Positions 49,901 to 62,448 of a DNA stretch of 64,000 nucleotides are shown here, piece by piece. The notes beneath the pieces were generated by a model. It was not told where the DNA came from and made no database searches. It saw nothing but the letters and a program-made list of their open reading frames with translations. The DNA is taken from positions 1 through 64,000 of the forward strand of contig NW_026908065.1 of NCBI RefSeq assembly GCF_033978785.1. Direction: 5' to 3'. The position numbers and the translations under genes are program-made. The DNA comes from Entelurus aequoreus. Taxonomy: Eukaryota; Chordata; Actinopteri; Syngnathiformes; Syngnathidae. Each line of letters starts with the position of its first letter. Positions within the stretch are counted from its first letter, which is position 1.

Positions 49901-50794
49901 CTCGATCAGACACTTAGAAAAAAAACGGAAAAAAAAAAAAAAAAAATTGGATTTTTTCTAAGTACAAAATCGAGAGTGGCTAAAAATCACCTCTTTTTCC
50001 TTCTCTCGATCAGACACTTAGAAAAAAAAATGAAAAAAAAAAAAAAAAAAATTTGGATTTTTTCTAAGCTACAAAATCGAGAGTGGCTAAAAATCACCTC
50101 TTTTTCCTTCTCTCGATCAGACACTTAGAAAAAAAAACGGAAAAAAAAAAAAAAAAAATTTGGATTTTTTCTAAGTACAAAATCGAGAGTGGCTAAAAAT
50201 CACCTCTTTTTCCTTCTCTCGATCAGACACTTAGAAAAAAAAATGAAAAAAAAAAAAAATATTTGGATTTTTTCTAAGTACAAAATCGAGAGTGGCTAAA
50301 AATCACCTCTTTTTCCTTCTCTCGATCAGACACTTAGAAAAAAAACGGAAAAAAAAAATAAAAAATTTGGATTTTTTCTAAGTACAAAATCGAGAGAGGC
50401 TAAAAATCACCTCTTTTTCCTTCTCTCGATCAGACACTTAGAAAAAAAAATGAAAAAAAAAAAAAAAAAAAATTTGGATTTTTTCTAAGTACAAAATCAA
50501 GAGAGGTTAAAAATCACCTCTTTTTCCTTCTCTCGATCAGACATAGAAACTAACGAAAAAACGAAAAAAAAAAAAAATTGGATTTTTTCTAAGTACAAAA
50601 TCGAGAGTGGCTAAAATCACCTCTTTTTCCTTCTCTCGATCAGACACTTAGAAAAAAAAATGAAAAAAAAAAAAAAAAAATTGGATTTTTTCTAAGTACA
50701 AAATCGAGAGAGGCTAAAAATCACCTCTTTTTCCTTCTTTCGATCAGACACTTAGAAAAAAAAACGGAAAAAAAAAAAAAAATTTGGATTTTTT
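44397..50794 (+). repeat. ~6-kb higher-order unit, copy 1 (6.40 kb)
   Basis: Delimited by the CTTAGTAC marker at 44397 and 50795. Shared order with the next two units is: CTTAGTAC, ATGG tag, TTGTATTTT, ATTA and CAG tags, CTGAAA (45569), CTCTCAATC (about 45803), a pure-A tag (about 46971), CGGGAG, CGAAAG and TACTCTCG series, TAAAAAA, ACTAAG, TTCTTTCG. This copy has additional CGGGAG-series monomers near 48.4-49.4 kb and many core indels. Confidence 0.72.
50541..50575 (+). repeat. Scrambled monomer tail
   Basis: Where equivalent monomers (near 44143, 57589 and 62193) read GACACTAAG, an A-run and CGG, this one reads GACATAGAAACTAACG, A6 and CGA. Several changes fall within about 25 bases while the sequence on both sides is normal. 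It lies in the indel-rich zone and may be a consensus error. Confidence 0.65.
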
Positions 50795-50989
50795 CTTAGT
50801 ACAAAATCGAGAGAGGCTAAAAATCACCTCTTTTTCCTTCTCTCGATCAGACACTTAGAAAAAAAATGGAAAAAAAAAAAAAAAAATTTGATTTTTTCTA
50901 AGTACAAAATCGAGAGTGGCTAAAAATCACCTCTTTTTCCTTCTCTCGATCAGACACTTAGAAAAAAAAATGAAAAAAAAAATAAAAAA

Positions 50990-51051
50990 ATTGGATTTTT
51001 TCTAAGTACAAAATCAAGAGATTGGATTTTTTCTAAGTACAAAATCAAGAG
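50990..51051 (+). repeat. 31-bp perfect tandem duplication inside a monomer
   Basis: The 31 bases from ATTGGATT to TCAAGAG (50990-51020) are immediately repeated at 51021-51051. The monomer is lengthened by exactly this amount. The equivalent monomers in the neighbouring units (near 44.6 and 62.65 kb) do not have the duplication. It is the only sub-monomer core duplication I found. Confidence 0.85.
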
Positions 51052-53659
51052 AGGTTAAAAATCACCTCTTTTTCCTTCTCTCGATCAGACACTTAGAAAA
51101 AAAACGGAAAAAAAAAAAAAAAAAATTGTATTTTTTCTAAGTACAAAATCGAGAGTGGCTAAAAATCACCTCTTTTTCCTTCTCTCGATCAGACACTTAG
51201 AAAAAAAACGGAAAAAAAAAAAAAAAAATTTGGATTTTTTCTAAGTACAAAATCGAGAGTGGCTAAAAATCACCTCTTTTTCCTTCTCTCGATCAGACAC
51301 TTAGAAAAAAAAATGAAAAAAAAAAAAAAAAATTGGATTTTTTCTAAGTACAAAATCAAGAGAGGTTAAAAATCACCTCTTTTTCCTTCTCTCGATCAGA
51401 CACTTAGAAAAAAAACGGAAAAAAAAAAAAAAAAAATTTGGATTTTTTCTAAGTACAAAATCGAGAGTGGCTAAAAATCACCTCTTTTTCCTTCTCTCGA
51501 TCAGACACTTAGAAAAAAAAAGAAAAAAAAAAAAAAAAAAATTGGATTTTTTCTAAGTACAAAATCAAGAGAGGCTAAAAATCACCTCTTTTTCCTTCTC
51601 TCGATCAGACACTTAGAAAAAAAAACGGAAAAAAAAAAAAAAAAAAATTTGGATTTTTTCTAAGTACAAAATCGAGAGAGGCTAAAAATCACCTCTTTTT
51701 CCTTCTCTCGATCAGACACTTAGAAAAAAAAATTAAAAAAAAAAAAAAAAAATTGGATTTTTTCTAAGTACAAAATCAAGAGAGGCTAAAAATCACCTCT
51801 TTTTCCTTCTCTCGATCAGACACTTAGAAAAAAAACAGAAAAAAAAAAAAAAAAATTGGATTTTTTCTAAGTACAAAATCGAGAGTGGCTAAAAATCACC
51901 TCTTTTTCCTTCTCTCGATCAGACACTTAGAAAAAAAAATGAAAAAAAAAAAAAAAAAAATTTGGATTTTTTCTAAGTACAAAATCGAGAGTGGCTGAAA
52001 ATCACCTCTTTTTCCTTCTCTCGATCAGACACTTAGAAAAAAAACGGAAAAAAAAAAAAAAAAATTTGGATTTTTTCTAAGTACAAAATCGAGAGTGGCT
52101 AAAAATCACCTCTTTTTCCTTCTCTCGATCAGACACTTAGAAAAAAAACGGAAAAAAAAAAAAAAAAAATTTTGGATTTTTTCTAAGTACAAAATCGAGA
52201 GTGGCTAAAAATCACCTCTTTTTCCTTCTCTCAATCAGACACTTAGAAAAAAAAAAGAAAAAAAAAAAAAAAAAAATTGGATTTTTTCTAAGTACAAAAT
52301 CAAGAGAGGCTAAAAATCACCTCTTTTTCCTTCTCTCGATCAGACACTTAGAAAAAAAACGGAAAAAAAAAAAAAAAAAATTTGGATTTTTTCTAAGTAC
52401 AAAATCGAGAGTGGCTAAAAATCACCTCTTTTTCCTTCTCTCGATCAGACACTTAGAAAAAAAAATGAAAAAAAAAAAAAAAAATTGGATTTTTTCTAAG
52501 TACAGAATCAAGAGAGGTTAAAAATCACCTCTTTTTCCTTCTCTCGATCAGACACTTAGAAAAAAAACGGAAAAAAAAAAAAAAAAAATTTGGATTTTTT
52601 CTAAGTACAAAATCGAGAGTGGCTAAAAATCACCTCTTTTTCCTTCTCTCGATCAGACACTTAGAAAAAAAAATGAAAAAAAAAAAAAAAAATTGGATTT
52701 TTTCTAAGTACAAAATCAAGAGAGGCTAAAAATCACCTCTTTTTCCTTCTCTCGATCAGACACTTAGAAAAAAAACAGAAAAAAAAAAAAAAAAATTGGA
52801 TTTTTTCTAAGTACAAAATCGAGAGTGGCTAAAAATCACCTCTTTTTCCTTCTCTCGATCAGACACTTAGAAAAAAAAATGAAAAAAAAAAAAAAAAAAT
52901 TTGGATTTTTTCTAAGTACAAAATCGAGAGAGGCTAAAAATCACCTCTTTTTCCTTCTCTCGATCAGACACTTAGAAAAAAAAAAGAAAAAAAAAAAAAA
53001 AAAATTGGATTTTTTCTAAGTACAAAATCAAGAGAGGTTAAAAATCACCTCTTTTTCCTTCTCTCGATCAGACACTTAGAAAAAAAACGGAAAAAAAAAA
53101 AAAAAAATTTGGATTTTTTCTAAGTACAAAATCGAGAGTGGCTAAAAATCACCTCTTTTTCCTTCTCTCGATCAGACACTTAGAAAAAAAAATTAAAAAA
53201 AAAAAAAAAAATTGGATTTTTTCTAAGTACAAAATCAAGAGAGGCTAAAAATCACCTCTTTTTCCTTCTCTCGATCAGACACTTAGAAAAAAAACAGAAA
53301 AAAAAAAAAAAAATTTGGATTTTTTCTAAGTACAAAATCGAGAGTGGCTAAAAATCACCTCTTTTTCCTTCTCTCGATCAGACACTTAGAAAAAAAAATG
53401 AAAAAAAAAAAAAAAAAATTGGATTTTTTCTAAGTACAAAATCAAGAGAGGCTAAAAATCACCTCTTTTTCCTTCTCTCGATCAGACACTTAGAAAAAAA
53501 ACAGAAAAAAAAAAAAAAAAATTGGATTTTTTCTAAGTACAAAATCGAGAGTGGCTAAAAATCACCTCTTTTTCCTTCTCTCGATCAGACACTTAGAAAA
53601 AAAAAAAAAAAAAAAAAAAAAAATTGGATTTTTTCTAAGTACAAAATCGAGAGTGGCTA

Positions 53660-54551
53660 AAAATCACCTCTTTTTCCTTCTCTCGATCAGACACTTAGAA
53701 AAAAAACGGGAAAAAAAAAAAAAAAAATTTGGATTTTTTCTAAGTACAAAATCGGGAGTGGCTAAAAATCACCTCTTTTTCCTTCTCTCGATCAGACACT
53801 TAGAAAAAAAACGGAAAAAAAAAAAAAAAAAATTTGGATTTTTTCTAAGTACAAAATCGAGAGTGGCTAAAAATCACCTCTTTTTCCTTCTCTCGATCAG
53901 ACACTTAGAAAAAAAACGGAAAAAAAAAAAAAAAAAATTTGGATTTTTTCTAAGTACAAAATCGAAAGTGGCTAAAAATCACCTCTTTTTCCTTCTCTCG
54001 ATCAGACACTTAGAAAAAAAAATGAAAAAAAAAAAAAAAAAAATTTGGATTTTTTCTAAGTACAAAATCGAGAGTGGCTAAAAATCACCTCTTTTTCCTA
54101 CTCTCGATCAGACACTTAGAAAAAAAACGGAAAAAAAAAAAAAAAAAATTTGGATTTTTTCTAAGTACAAAATCGAGAGTGGCTAAAAATCACCTCTTTT
54201 TCCTTCTCTCGATCAGACACTTAGAAAAAAAAATGAAAAAAAAAAAAAAAAAAAATTTGGATTTTTTTTAAGTACAAAATCGAGAGTGGCTAAAAATCAC
54301 CTCTTTTTCCTTCTCTCGATCAGACACTAAGAAAAAAAACGGAAAAAAAAAAAAAAAAAATTTGGATTTTTTCTAAGTACAAAATCGAGAGTGGCTAAAA
54401 ATCACCTCTTTTTCCTTCTCTCGATCAGACACTTAGAAAAAAAACGGGAAAAAAAAAAAATAAATTTGGATTTTTTCTAAGTACAAAATCGAGAGTGGCT
54501 AAAAATCACCTCTTTTTCCTTCTCTCGATCAGACACTTAGAAAAAAAAATG

Positions 54552-54582
<31 letters not shown>

Positions 54583-55610
54583 GATTTTTTCTAAGTACAA
54601 AATCGGGAGTGGCTAAAAATCACCTCTTTTTCCTTCTCTCGATCAGACACTTAGAAAAAAAACGGAAAAAAAAAAAAAAAAAATTTGGATTTTTTCTAAG
54701 TACAAAATCGAGAGTGGCTAAAAATCACCTCTTTTTCCTTCTCTCGATCAGACACTTAGAAAAAAAACGGGAAAAAAAAAAAAAAAAATTTGGATTTTTT
54801 CTAAGTACAAAATCGGGAGTGGCTAAAAATCACCTCTTTTTCCTTCTCTCGATCAGACACTTAGAAAAAAAACGGAAAAAAAAAAAAAAAAAATTTGGAT
54901 TTTTTCTAAGTACAAAATCGAGAGTGGCTAAAAATCACCTCTTTTTCCTTCTCTCGATCAGACACTTAGAAAAAAAACGGAAAAAAAAAAAAAAAAAATT
55001 TGGATTTTTTCTAAGTACAAAATCGAAAGTGGCTAAAAATCACCTCTTTTTCCTTCTCTCGATCAGACACTTAGAAAAAAAAATGAAAAAAAAAAAAAAA
55101 AAAATTTGGATTTTTTCTAAGTACAAAATCGAGAGTGGCTAAAAATCACCTCTTTTTCCTACTCTCGATCAGACACTTAGAAAAAAAACGGAAAAAAAAA
55201 AAAAAAAAATTTGGATTTTTTCTAAGTACAAAATCGAGAGTGGCTAAAAATCACCTCTTTTTCCTTCTCTCGATCAGACACTTAGAAAAAAAAATGAAAA
55301 AAAAAAAAAAAAAAATTTGGATTTTTTTTAAGTACAAAATCGAGAGTGGCTAAAAATCACCTCTTTTTCCTTCTCTCGATCAGACACTAAGAAAAAAAAC
55401 GGAAAAAAAAAAAAAAAAAATTTGGATTTTTTCTAAGTACAAAATCGAGAGTGGCTAAAAATCACCTCTTTTTCCTTCTCTCGATCAGACACTTAGAAAA
55501 AAAACGGGAAAAAAAAAAAATAAATTTGGATTTTTTCTAAGTACAAAATCGAGAGTGGCTAAAAATCACCTCTTTTTCCTTCTCTCGATCAGACACTTAG
55601 AAAAAAAAAT
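53660..55610 (+). repeat. Ten-monomer tandem duplication (1061 bp)
   Basis: TACTCTCG at 54100/55161, T8AAGTAC near 54260/55325, ACTAAG near 54326/55385 and a CGGG tag followed by TAAA near 54443/55504 are repeated at about 1061 bp. The right edge of the first copy coincides with an unusually long A-tract (54552-54578). The offset is about 10 bp more than ten standard monomers, which that A-tract accounts for. Confidence 0.78.
54552..54578 (+). repeat. 27-A tract at a duplication junction
   Basis: An ATGA tag is followed by 27 uninterrupted A, against about 17-19 in comparable ATGA monomers. To the left, the monomers follow the order seen at 55.5-55.6 kb. To the right, they switch to the CGGGAG series seen near 48.6 kb. 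The extra A therefore sit at the join between two different monomer orders. Confidence 0.75.
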
Positions 55611-57841
55611 GAAAAAAAAAAAAAAAAATTGGATTTTTTCTAAGTACAAAATCGAGAGAGGCTAAAAATCACCTCTTTTTCCTTCTCTCGATCAGACACT
55701 TAGAAAAAAAACGGAAAAAAAAAAAAAAAAATTTGGATTTTTTCTAAGTACAAAATCGAAAGTGGCTAAAAATCACCTCTTTTTCCTTCTCTCGATCAGA
55801 CACTTAGAAAAAAAAATGAAAAAAAAAAAAAAAAAAATTTGGATTTTTTCTAAGTACAAAATCGAGAGTGGCTAAAAATCACCTCTTTTTCCTTCTCTCG
55901 ATCAGACACTTAGAAAAAAAAACGGAAAAAAAAAAAAAAAAAATTGGATTTTTTCTAAGTACAAAATCGAGAGTGGCTAAAAATCACCTCTTTTTCCTTC
56001 TCTCGATCAGACACTTAGAAAAAAAAATGAAAAAAAAAAAAAAAAAAATTTGGATTTTTTCTAAGTACAAAATCGGGAGTGGCTAAAAATCACCTCTTTT
56101 TCCTTCTCTCGATCAGACACTTAGAAAAAAAACGGAAAAAAAAAAAAAAAAAATTTGGATTTTTTCTAAGTACAAAATCGAGAGTGGCTAAAAATCACCT
56201 CTTTTTCCTTCTCTCGATCAGACACTTAGAAAAAAAAACGGAAAAAAAAAAAAAAAAAATTTGGATTTTTTCTAAGTACAAAATCGGGAGTGGCTAAAAA
56301 TCACCTCTTTTTCCTTCTCTCGATCAGACACTTAGAAAAAAAACGGAAAAAAAAAAAAAAAAAAATTTGGATTTTTTCTAAGTACAAAATCGAGAGTGGC
56401 TAAAAATCACCTCTTTTTCCTTCTCTCGATCAGACACTTAGAAAAAAAACGGAAAAAAAAAAAAAAAAAATTTGGATTTTTTCTAAGTACAAAATCGAAA
56501 GTGGCTAAAAATCACCTCTTTTTCCTTCTCTCGATCAGACACTTAGAAAAAAAAATGAAAAAAAAAAAAAAAAAAATTTGGATTTTTTCTAAGTACAAAA
56601 TCGAGAGTGGCTAAAAATCACCTCTTTTTCCTACTCTCGATCAGACACTTAGAAAAAAAACGGAAAAAAAAAAAAAAAAATTTGGATTTTTTCTAAGTAC
56701 AAAATCGAGAGTGGCTAAAAATCACCTCTTTTTCCTTCTCTCGATCAGACACTTAGAAAAAAAATGAAAAAAAAAAAAAAAAAAATTTGGATTTTTTCTA
56801 AGTACAAAATCGAGAGTGGCTAAAAATCACCTCTTTTTCCTTCTCTCGATCAGACACTTAGAAAAAAAACGGAAAAAAAAAAAAAAAAAATTGGATTTTT
56901 TCTAAGTACAAAATCGAGAGTGGCTAAAAATCACCTCTTTTTCCTTCTCTCGATCAGACACTTAGAAAAAAAACGGAAAAAAAAAAAAAAAAAAAATTGG
57001 ATTTTTTCTAAGTACAAAATCGAGAGTGGCTAAAAATCACCTCTTTTTCCTTCTCTCGATCAGACACTTAGAAAAAAAAATGAAAAAAAAAAAAAAAAAA
57101 TTTGGATTTTTTCTAAGTACAAAATCGAGAGTGGCTAAAAATCACCTCTTTTTCCTTCTCTCGATCAGACACTTAGAAAAAAAACGGAAAAAAAAAAAAA
57201 AAAATTTGGATTTTTTCTAAGTACAAAATCGAGAGTGGCTAAAAATCACCTCTTTTTCCTTCTCTCGATCAGACACTTAGAAAAAAAAATGAAAAAAAAA
57301 AAAAAAATTTGGATTTTTTCTAAGTACAAAATCGAGAGTGGCTAAAAATCACCTCTTTTTCCTTCTCTCGATCAGACACTTAGAAAAAAAACGGAAAAAA
57401 AAAAATAAAAAATTTGGATTTTTTCTAAGTACAAAATCGAGAGAGGCTAAAAATCACCTCTTTTTCCTTCTCTCGATCAGACACTTAGAAAAAAAAATGA
57501 AAAAAAAAAAAAAAAAAATTTGGATTTTTTCTAAGTACAAAATCAAGAGAGGTTAAAAATCACCTCTTTTTCCTTCTCTCGATCAGACACTAAGAAAAAA
57601 AACGGAAAAAAAAAAAAAAAAAATTTGGATTTTTTCTAAGTACAAAATCGAGAGTGGCTAAAAATCACCTCTTTTTCCTTCTCTCGATCAGACACTTAGA
57701 AAAAAAAATGAAAAAAAAAAAAAAAAATTGGATTTTTTCTAAGTACAAAATCGAGAGAGGCTAAAAATCACCTCTTTTTCCTTCTTTCGATCAGACACTT
57801 AGAAAAAAAACGGAAAAAAAAAAAAAAAATTTGGATTTTTT

Positions 57842-59364
57842 CTTAGTACAAAATCGAGAGAGGCTAAAAATCACCTCTTTTTCCTTCTCTCGATCAGACA
57901 CTTAGAAAAAAAAATGAAAAAAAAAAAAAAAAAATTTGGATTTTTTCTAAGTACAAAATCGAGAGTGGCTGAAAATCACCTCTTTTTCCTTCTCTCGATC
58001 AGACACTTAGAAAAAAAACGGAAAAAAAAAAAAAAAAATTTGGATTTTTTCTAAGTACAAAATCGAGAGTGGCTAAAAATCACCTCTTTTTCCTTCTCTC
58101 GATCAGACACTTAGAAAAAAAACGGAAAAAAAAAAAAAAAAAATTTTGGATTTTTTCTAAGTACAAAATCGAGAGTGGCTAAAAATCACCTCTTTTTCCT
58201 TCTCTCAATCAGACACTTAGAAAAAAAAATGAAAAAAAAAAAAAAAAAATTGGATTTTTTCTAAGTACAGAATCAAGAGAGGTTAAAAATCACCTCTTTT
58301 TCCTTCTCTCGATCAGACACTTAGAAAAAAAACGGAAAAAAAAAAAAAAAAAATTTGGATTTTTTCTAAGTACAAAATCGAGAGTGGCTAAAAATCACCT
58401 CTTTTTCCTTCTCTCGATCAGACACTTAGAAAAAAAAATGAAAAAAAAAAAAAAAAATTGGATTTTTTCTAAGTACAAAATCAAGAGAGGCTAAAAATCA
58501 CCTCTTTTTCCTTCTCTCGATCAGACACTTAGAAAAAAAACAGAAAAAAAAAAAAAAAAATTGGATTTTTTCTAAGTACAAAATCGAGAGTGGCTAAAAA
58601 TCACCTCTTTTTCCTTCTCTCGATCAGACACTTAGAAAAAAAAATGAAAAAAAAAAAAAAAAAATTTGGATTTTTTCTAAGTACAAAATCGAGAGAGGCT
58701 AAAAATCACCTCTTTTTCCTTCTCTCGATCAGACACTTAGAAAAAAAAAAGAAAAAAAAAAAAAAAAAATTGGATTTTTTCTAAGTACAAAATCAAGAGA
58801 GGTTAAAAATCACCTCTTTTTCCTTCTCTCGATCAGACACTTAGAAAAAAAACGGAAAAAAAAAAAAAAAAATTTGGATTTTTTCTAAGTACAAAATCGA
58901 GAGTGGCTAAAAATCACCTCTTTTTCCTTCTCTCGATCAGACACTTAGAAAAAAAAATTTAAAAAAAAAAAAAAAAATTGGATTTTTTCTAAGTACAAAA
59001 TCAAGAGAGGCTAAAAATCACCTCTTTTTCCTTCTCTCGATCAGACACTTAGAAAAAAAACAGAAAAAAAAAAAAATATATTTGGATTTTTTCTAAGTAC
59101 AAAATCGAGAGTGGCTAAAAATCACCTCTTTTTCCTTCTCTCGATCAGACACTTAGAAAAAAAAATGAAAAAAAAAAAAAAAAAATTGGATTTTTTCTAA
59201 GTACAAAATCAAGAGAGGCTAAAAATCACCTCTTTTTCCTTCTCTCGATCAGACACTTAGAAAAAAAACAGAAAAAAAAAAAAAAAAAATTGGATTTTTT
59301 CTAAGTACAAAATCGAGAGTGGCTAAAAATCACCTCTTTTTCCTTCTCTCGATCAGACACTTAG

Positions 59365-59400
<36 letters not shown>

Positions 59401-62400
59401 GATTTTTTCTAAGTACAAAATCGAGAGTGGCTAAAAATCACCTCTTTTTCCTTCTCTCGATCAGACACTTAGAAAAAAAACGGGAAAAAAAAATAAAAAA
59501 ATTTGGATTTTTTCTAAGTACAAAATCGGGAGTGGCTAAAAATCACCTCTTTTTCCTTCTCTCGATCAGACACTTAGAAAAAAAACGGAAAAAAAAAAAA
59601 AAAAAATTTGGATTTTTTCTAAGTACAAAATCGAGAGTGGCTAAAAATCACCTCTTTTTCCTTCTCTCGATCAGACACTTAGAAAAAAAACGGAAAAAAA
59701 AAAAAAAAAAATTTGGATTTTTTCTAAGTACAAAATCGAAAGTGGCTAAAAATCACCTCTTTTTCCTTCTCTCGATCAGACACTTAGAAAAAAAAATGAA
59801 AAAAAAAAAAAAAAAAATTTGGATTTTTTCTAAGTACAAAATCGAGAGTGGCTAAAAATCACCTCTTTTTCCTACTCTCGATCAGACACTTAGAAAAAAA
59901 ACGGAAAAAAAAAAAAAAAAAATTTGGATTTTTTCTAAGTACAAAATCGAGAGTGGCTAAAAATCACCTCTTTTTCCTTCTCTCGATCAGACACTTAGAA
60001 AAAAAAATGAAAAAAAAAAAAAAAAAAATTTGGATTTTTTTTAAGTACAAAATCGAGAGTGGCTAAAAATCACCTCTTTTTCCTTCTCTCGATCAGACAC
60101 TAAGAAAAAAAACGGAAAAAAAAAAAAAAAAAATTTGGATTTTTTCTAAGTACAAAATCGAGAGTGGCTAAAAATCACCTCTTTTTCCTTCTCTCGATCA
60201 GACACTTAGAAAAAAAACGGGAAAAAAAAAAAATAAATTTGGATTTTTTCTAAGTACAAAATCGAGAGTGGCTAAAAATCACCTCTTTTTCCTTCTCTCG
60301 ATCAGACACTTAGAAAAAAAAATGAAAAAAAAAAAAAAAAATTGGATTTTTTCTAAGTACAAAATCGAGAGAGGCTAAAAATCACCTCTTTTTCCTTCTC
60401 TCGATCAGACACTTAGAAAAAAAACGGAAAAAAAAAAAAAAAAATTTGGATTTTTTCTAAGTACAAAATCGAAAGTGGCTAAAAATCACCTCTTTTTCCT
60501 TCTCTCGATCAGACACTTAGAAAAAAAAATGAAAAAAAAAAAAAAAAAATTTGGATTTTTTCTAAGTACAAAATCGAGAGTGGCTAAAAATCACCTCTTT
60601 TTCCTTCTCTCGATCAGACACTTAGAAAAAAAAACGGAAAAAAAAAAAAAAAAAATTGGATTTTTTCTAAGTACAAAATCGAGAGTGGCTAAAAATCACC
60701 TCTTTTTCCTTCTCTCGATCAGACACTTAGAAAAAAAAATGAAAAAAAAAAAAAAAAAAATTTGGATTTTTTCTAAGTACAAAATCGGGAGTGGCTAAAA
60801 ATCACCTCTTTTTCCTTCTCTCGATCAGACACTTAGAAAAAAAACGGAAAAAAAAAAAAAAAAAATTTGGATTTTTTCTAAGTACAAAATCGAGAGTGGC
60901 TAAAAATCACCTCTTTTTCCTTCTCTCGATCAGACACTTAGAAAAAAAAACGGAAAAAAAAAAAAAAAAAATTTGGATTTTTTCTAAGTACAAAATCGGG
61001 AGTGGCTAAAAATCACCTCTTTTTCCTTCTCTCGATCAGACACTTAGAAAAAAAACGGAAAAAAAAAAAAAAAAAATTTGGATTTTTTCTAAGTACAAAA
61101 TCGAAAGTGGCTAAAAATCACCTCTTTTTCCTTCTCTCGATCAGACACTTAGAAAAAAAAATGAAAAAAAAAAAAAAAAAAATTTGGATTTTTTCTAAGT
61201 ACAAAATCGAGAGTGGCTAAAAATCACCTCTTTTTCCTACTCTCGATCAGACACTTAGAAAAAAAACGGAAAAAAAAAAAAAAAAATTTGGATTTTTTCT
61301 AAGTACAAAATCGAGAGTGGCTAAAAATCACCTCTTTTTCCTTCTCTCGATCAGACACTTAGAAAAAAAATGAAAAAAAAAAAAAAAAAAATTTGGATTT
61401 TTTCTAAGTACAAAATCGAGAGTGGCTAAAAATCACCTCTTTTTCCTTCTCTCGATCAGACACTTAGAAAAAAAACGGAAAAAAAAAAAAAAAAAATTGG
61501 ATTTTTTCTAAGTACAAAATCGAGAGTGGCTAAAAATCACCTCTTTTTCCTTCTCTCGATCAGACACTTAGAAAAAAAACGGAAAAAAAAAAAAAAAAAA
61601 AATTGGATTTTTTCTAAGTACAAAATCGAGAGTGGCTAAAAATCACCTCTTTTTCCTTCTCTCGATCAGACACTTAGAAAAAAAAATGAAAAAAAAAAAA
61701 AAAAAATTTGGATTTTTTCTAAGTACAAAATCGAGAGTGGCTAAAAATCACCTCTTTTTCCTTCTCTCGATCAGACACTTAGAAAAAAAACGGAAAAAAA
61801 AAAAAAAAAATTTGGATTTTTTCTAAGTACAAAATCGAGAGTGGCTAAAAATCACCTCTTTTTCCTTCTCTCGATCAGACACTTAGAAAAAAAAATGAAA
61901 AAAAAAAAAAAAATTTGGATTTTTTCTAAGTACAAAATCGAGAGTGGCTAAAAATCACCTCTTTTTCCTTCTCTCGATCAGACACTTAGAAAAAAAACGG
62001 AAAAAAAAAAATAAAAAATTTGGATTTTTTCTAAGTACAAAATCGAGAGAGGCTAAAAATCACCTCTTTTTCCTTCTCTCGATCAGACACTTAGAAAAAA
62101 AAATGAAAAAAAAAAAAAAAAAAATTTGGATTTTTTCTAAGTACAAAATCAAGAGAGGTTAAAAATCACCTCTTTTTCCTTCTCTCGATCAGACACTAAG
62201 AAAAAAAACGGAAAAAAAAAAAAAAAAAATTTGGATTTTTTCTAAGTACAAAATCGAGAGTGGCTAAAAATCACCTCTTTTTCCTTCTCTCGATCAGACA
62301 CTTAGAAAAAAAAATGAAAAAAAAAAAAAAAAATTGGATTTTTTCTAAGTACAAAATCGAGAGAGGCTAAAAATCACCTCTTTTTCCTTCTTTCGATCAG

Positions 62401-62448
62401 ACACTTAGAAAAAAAAACGGAAAAAAAAAAAAAAAATTTGGATTTTTT
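57842..62448 (+). repeat. ~6-kb higher-order unit, copy 3 (4.61 kb)
   Basis: This copy parallels 51.97-54.55 kb (offset about 5.77 kb) and then 55.1-57.8 kb (offset 4712, later 4606). It is short mainly because about ten monomers between CTTAGTAC (57842) and CTGAAA (57971) are missing. The gap between those markers is 129 bp here and about 1.17-1.20 kb in the other units. A pure-A tag of 33 A lies at 59365-59397. Confidence 0.75.
59365..59397 (+). repeat. 33-A tract (longest homopolymer seen)
   Basis: This is a pure-A tag monomer: ACTTAG is followed by A without CGG, CAG or ATG until TTGG. Equivalent monomers occur near 628, 3128, 5000, 7501, 10734, 14903, 20731, 25321, 33256, 34401, 46971 and 53600, mostly with 23-31 A. 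Loss of the interrupting tag probably makes these tracts prone to slippage. Confidence 0.8.

Larger units (their letters stand above)
42680..50620. other. Zone of clustered core indels 2
   Basis: Core runs are repeatedly one base too long or short. Examples lie near 42.70, 42.75, 42.93, 43.27, 43.48, 44.60, 44.62, 44.63, 44.75, 45.33, 45.38, 46.19, 47.48, 47.70, 47.85, 47.90, 48.07, 48.74, 49.89, 50.07 and 50.61 kb. Nine A instead of eight before CGG is also common here. From 51.1 kb to 62.6 kb I saw almost none. Confidence 0.7.
50795..57841 (+). repeat. ~6-kb higher-order unit, copy 2 (7.05 kb)
   Basis: This has the same variant order as the preceding unit, with CTGAAA at 51997, the TACAGAATC variant near 52504 and a pure-A tag near 53600. 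It is longer mainly because of an internal ten-monomer duplication near 53.7-55.6 kb. Two monomers near 52.24-52.45 kb and one near 56.3 kb are absent from the next unit. Removing the 1061-bp internal duplication gives about 5.99 kb. Confidence 0.75.
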
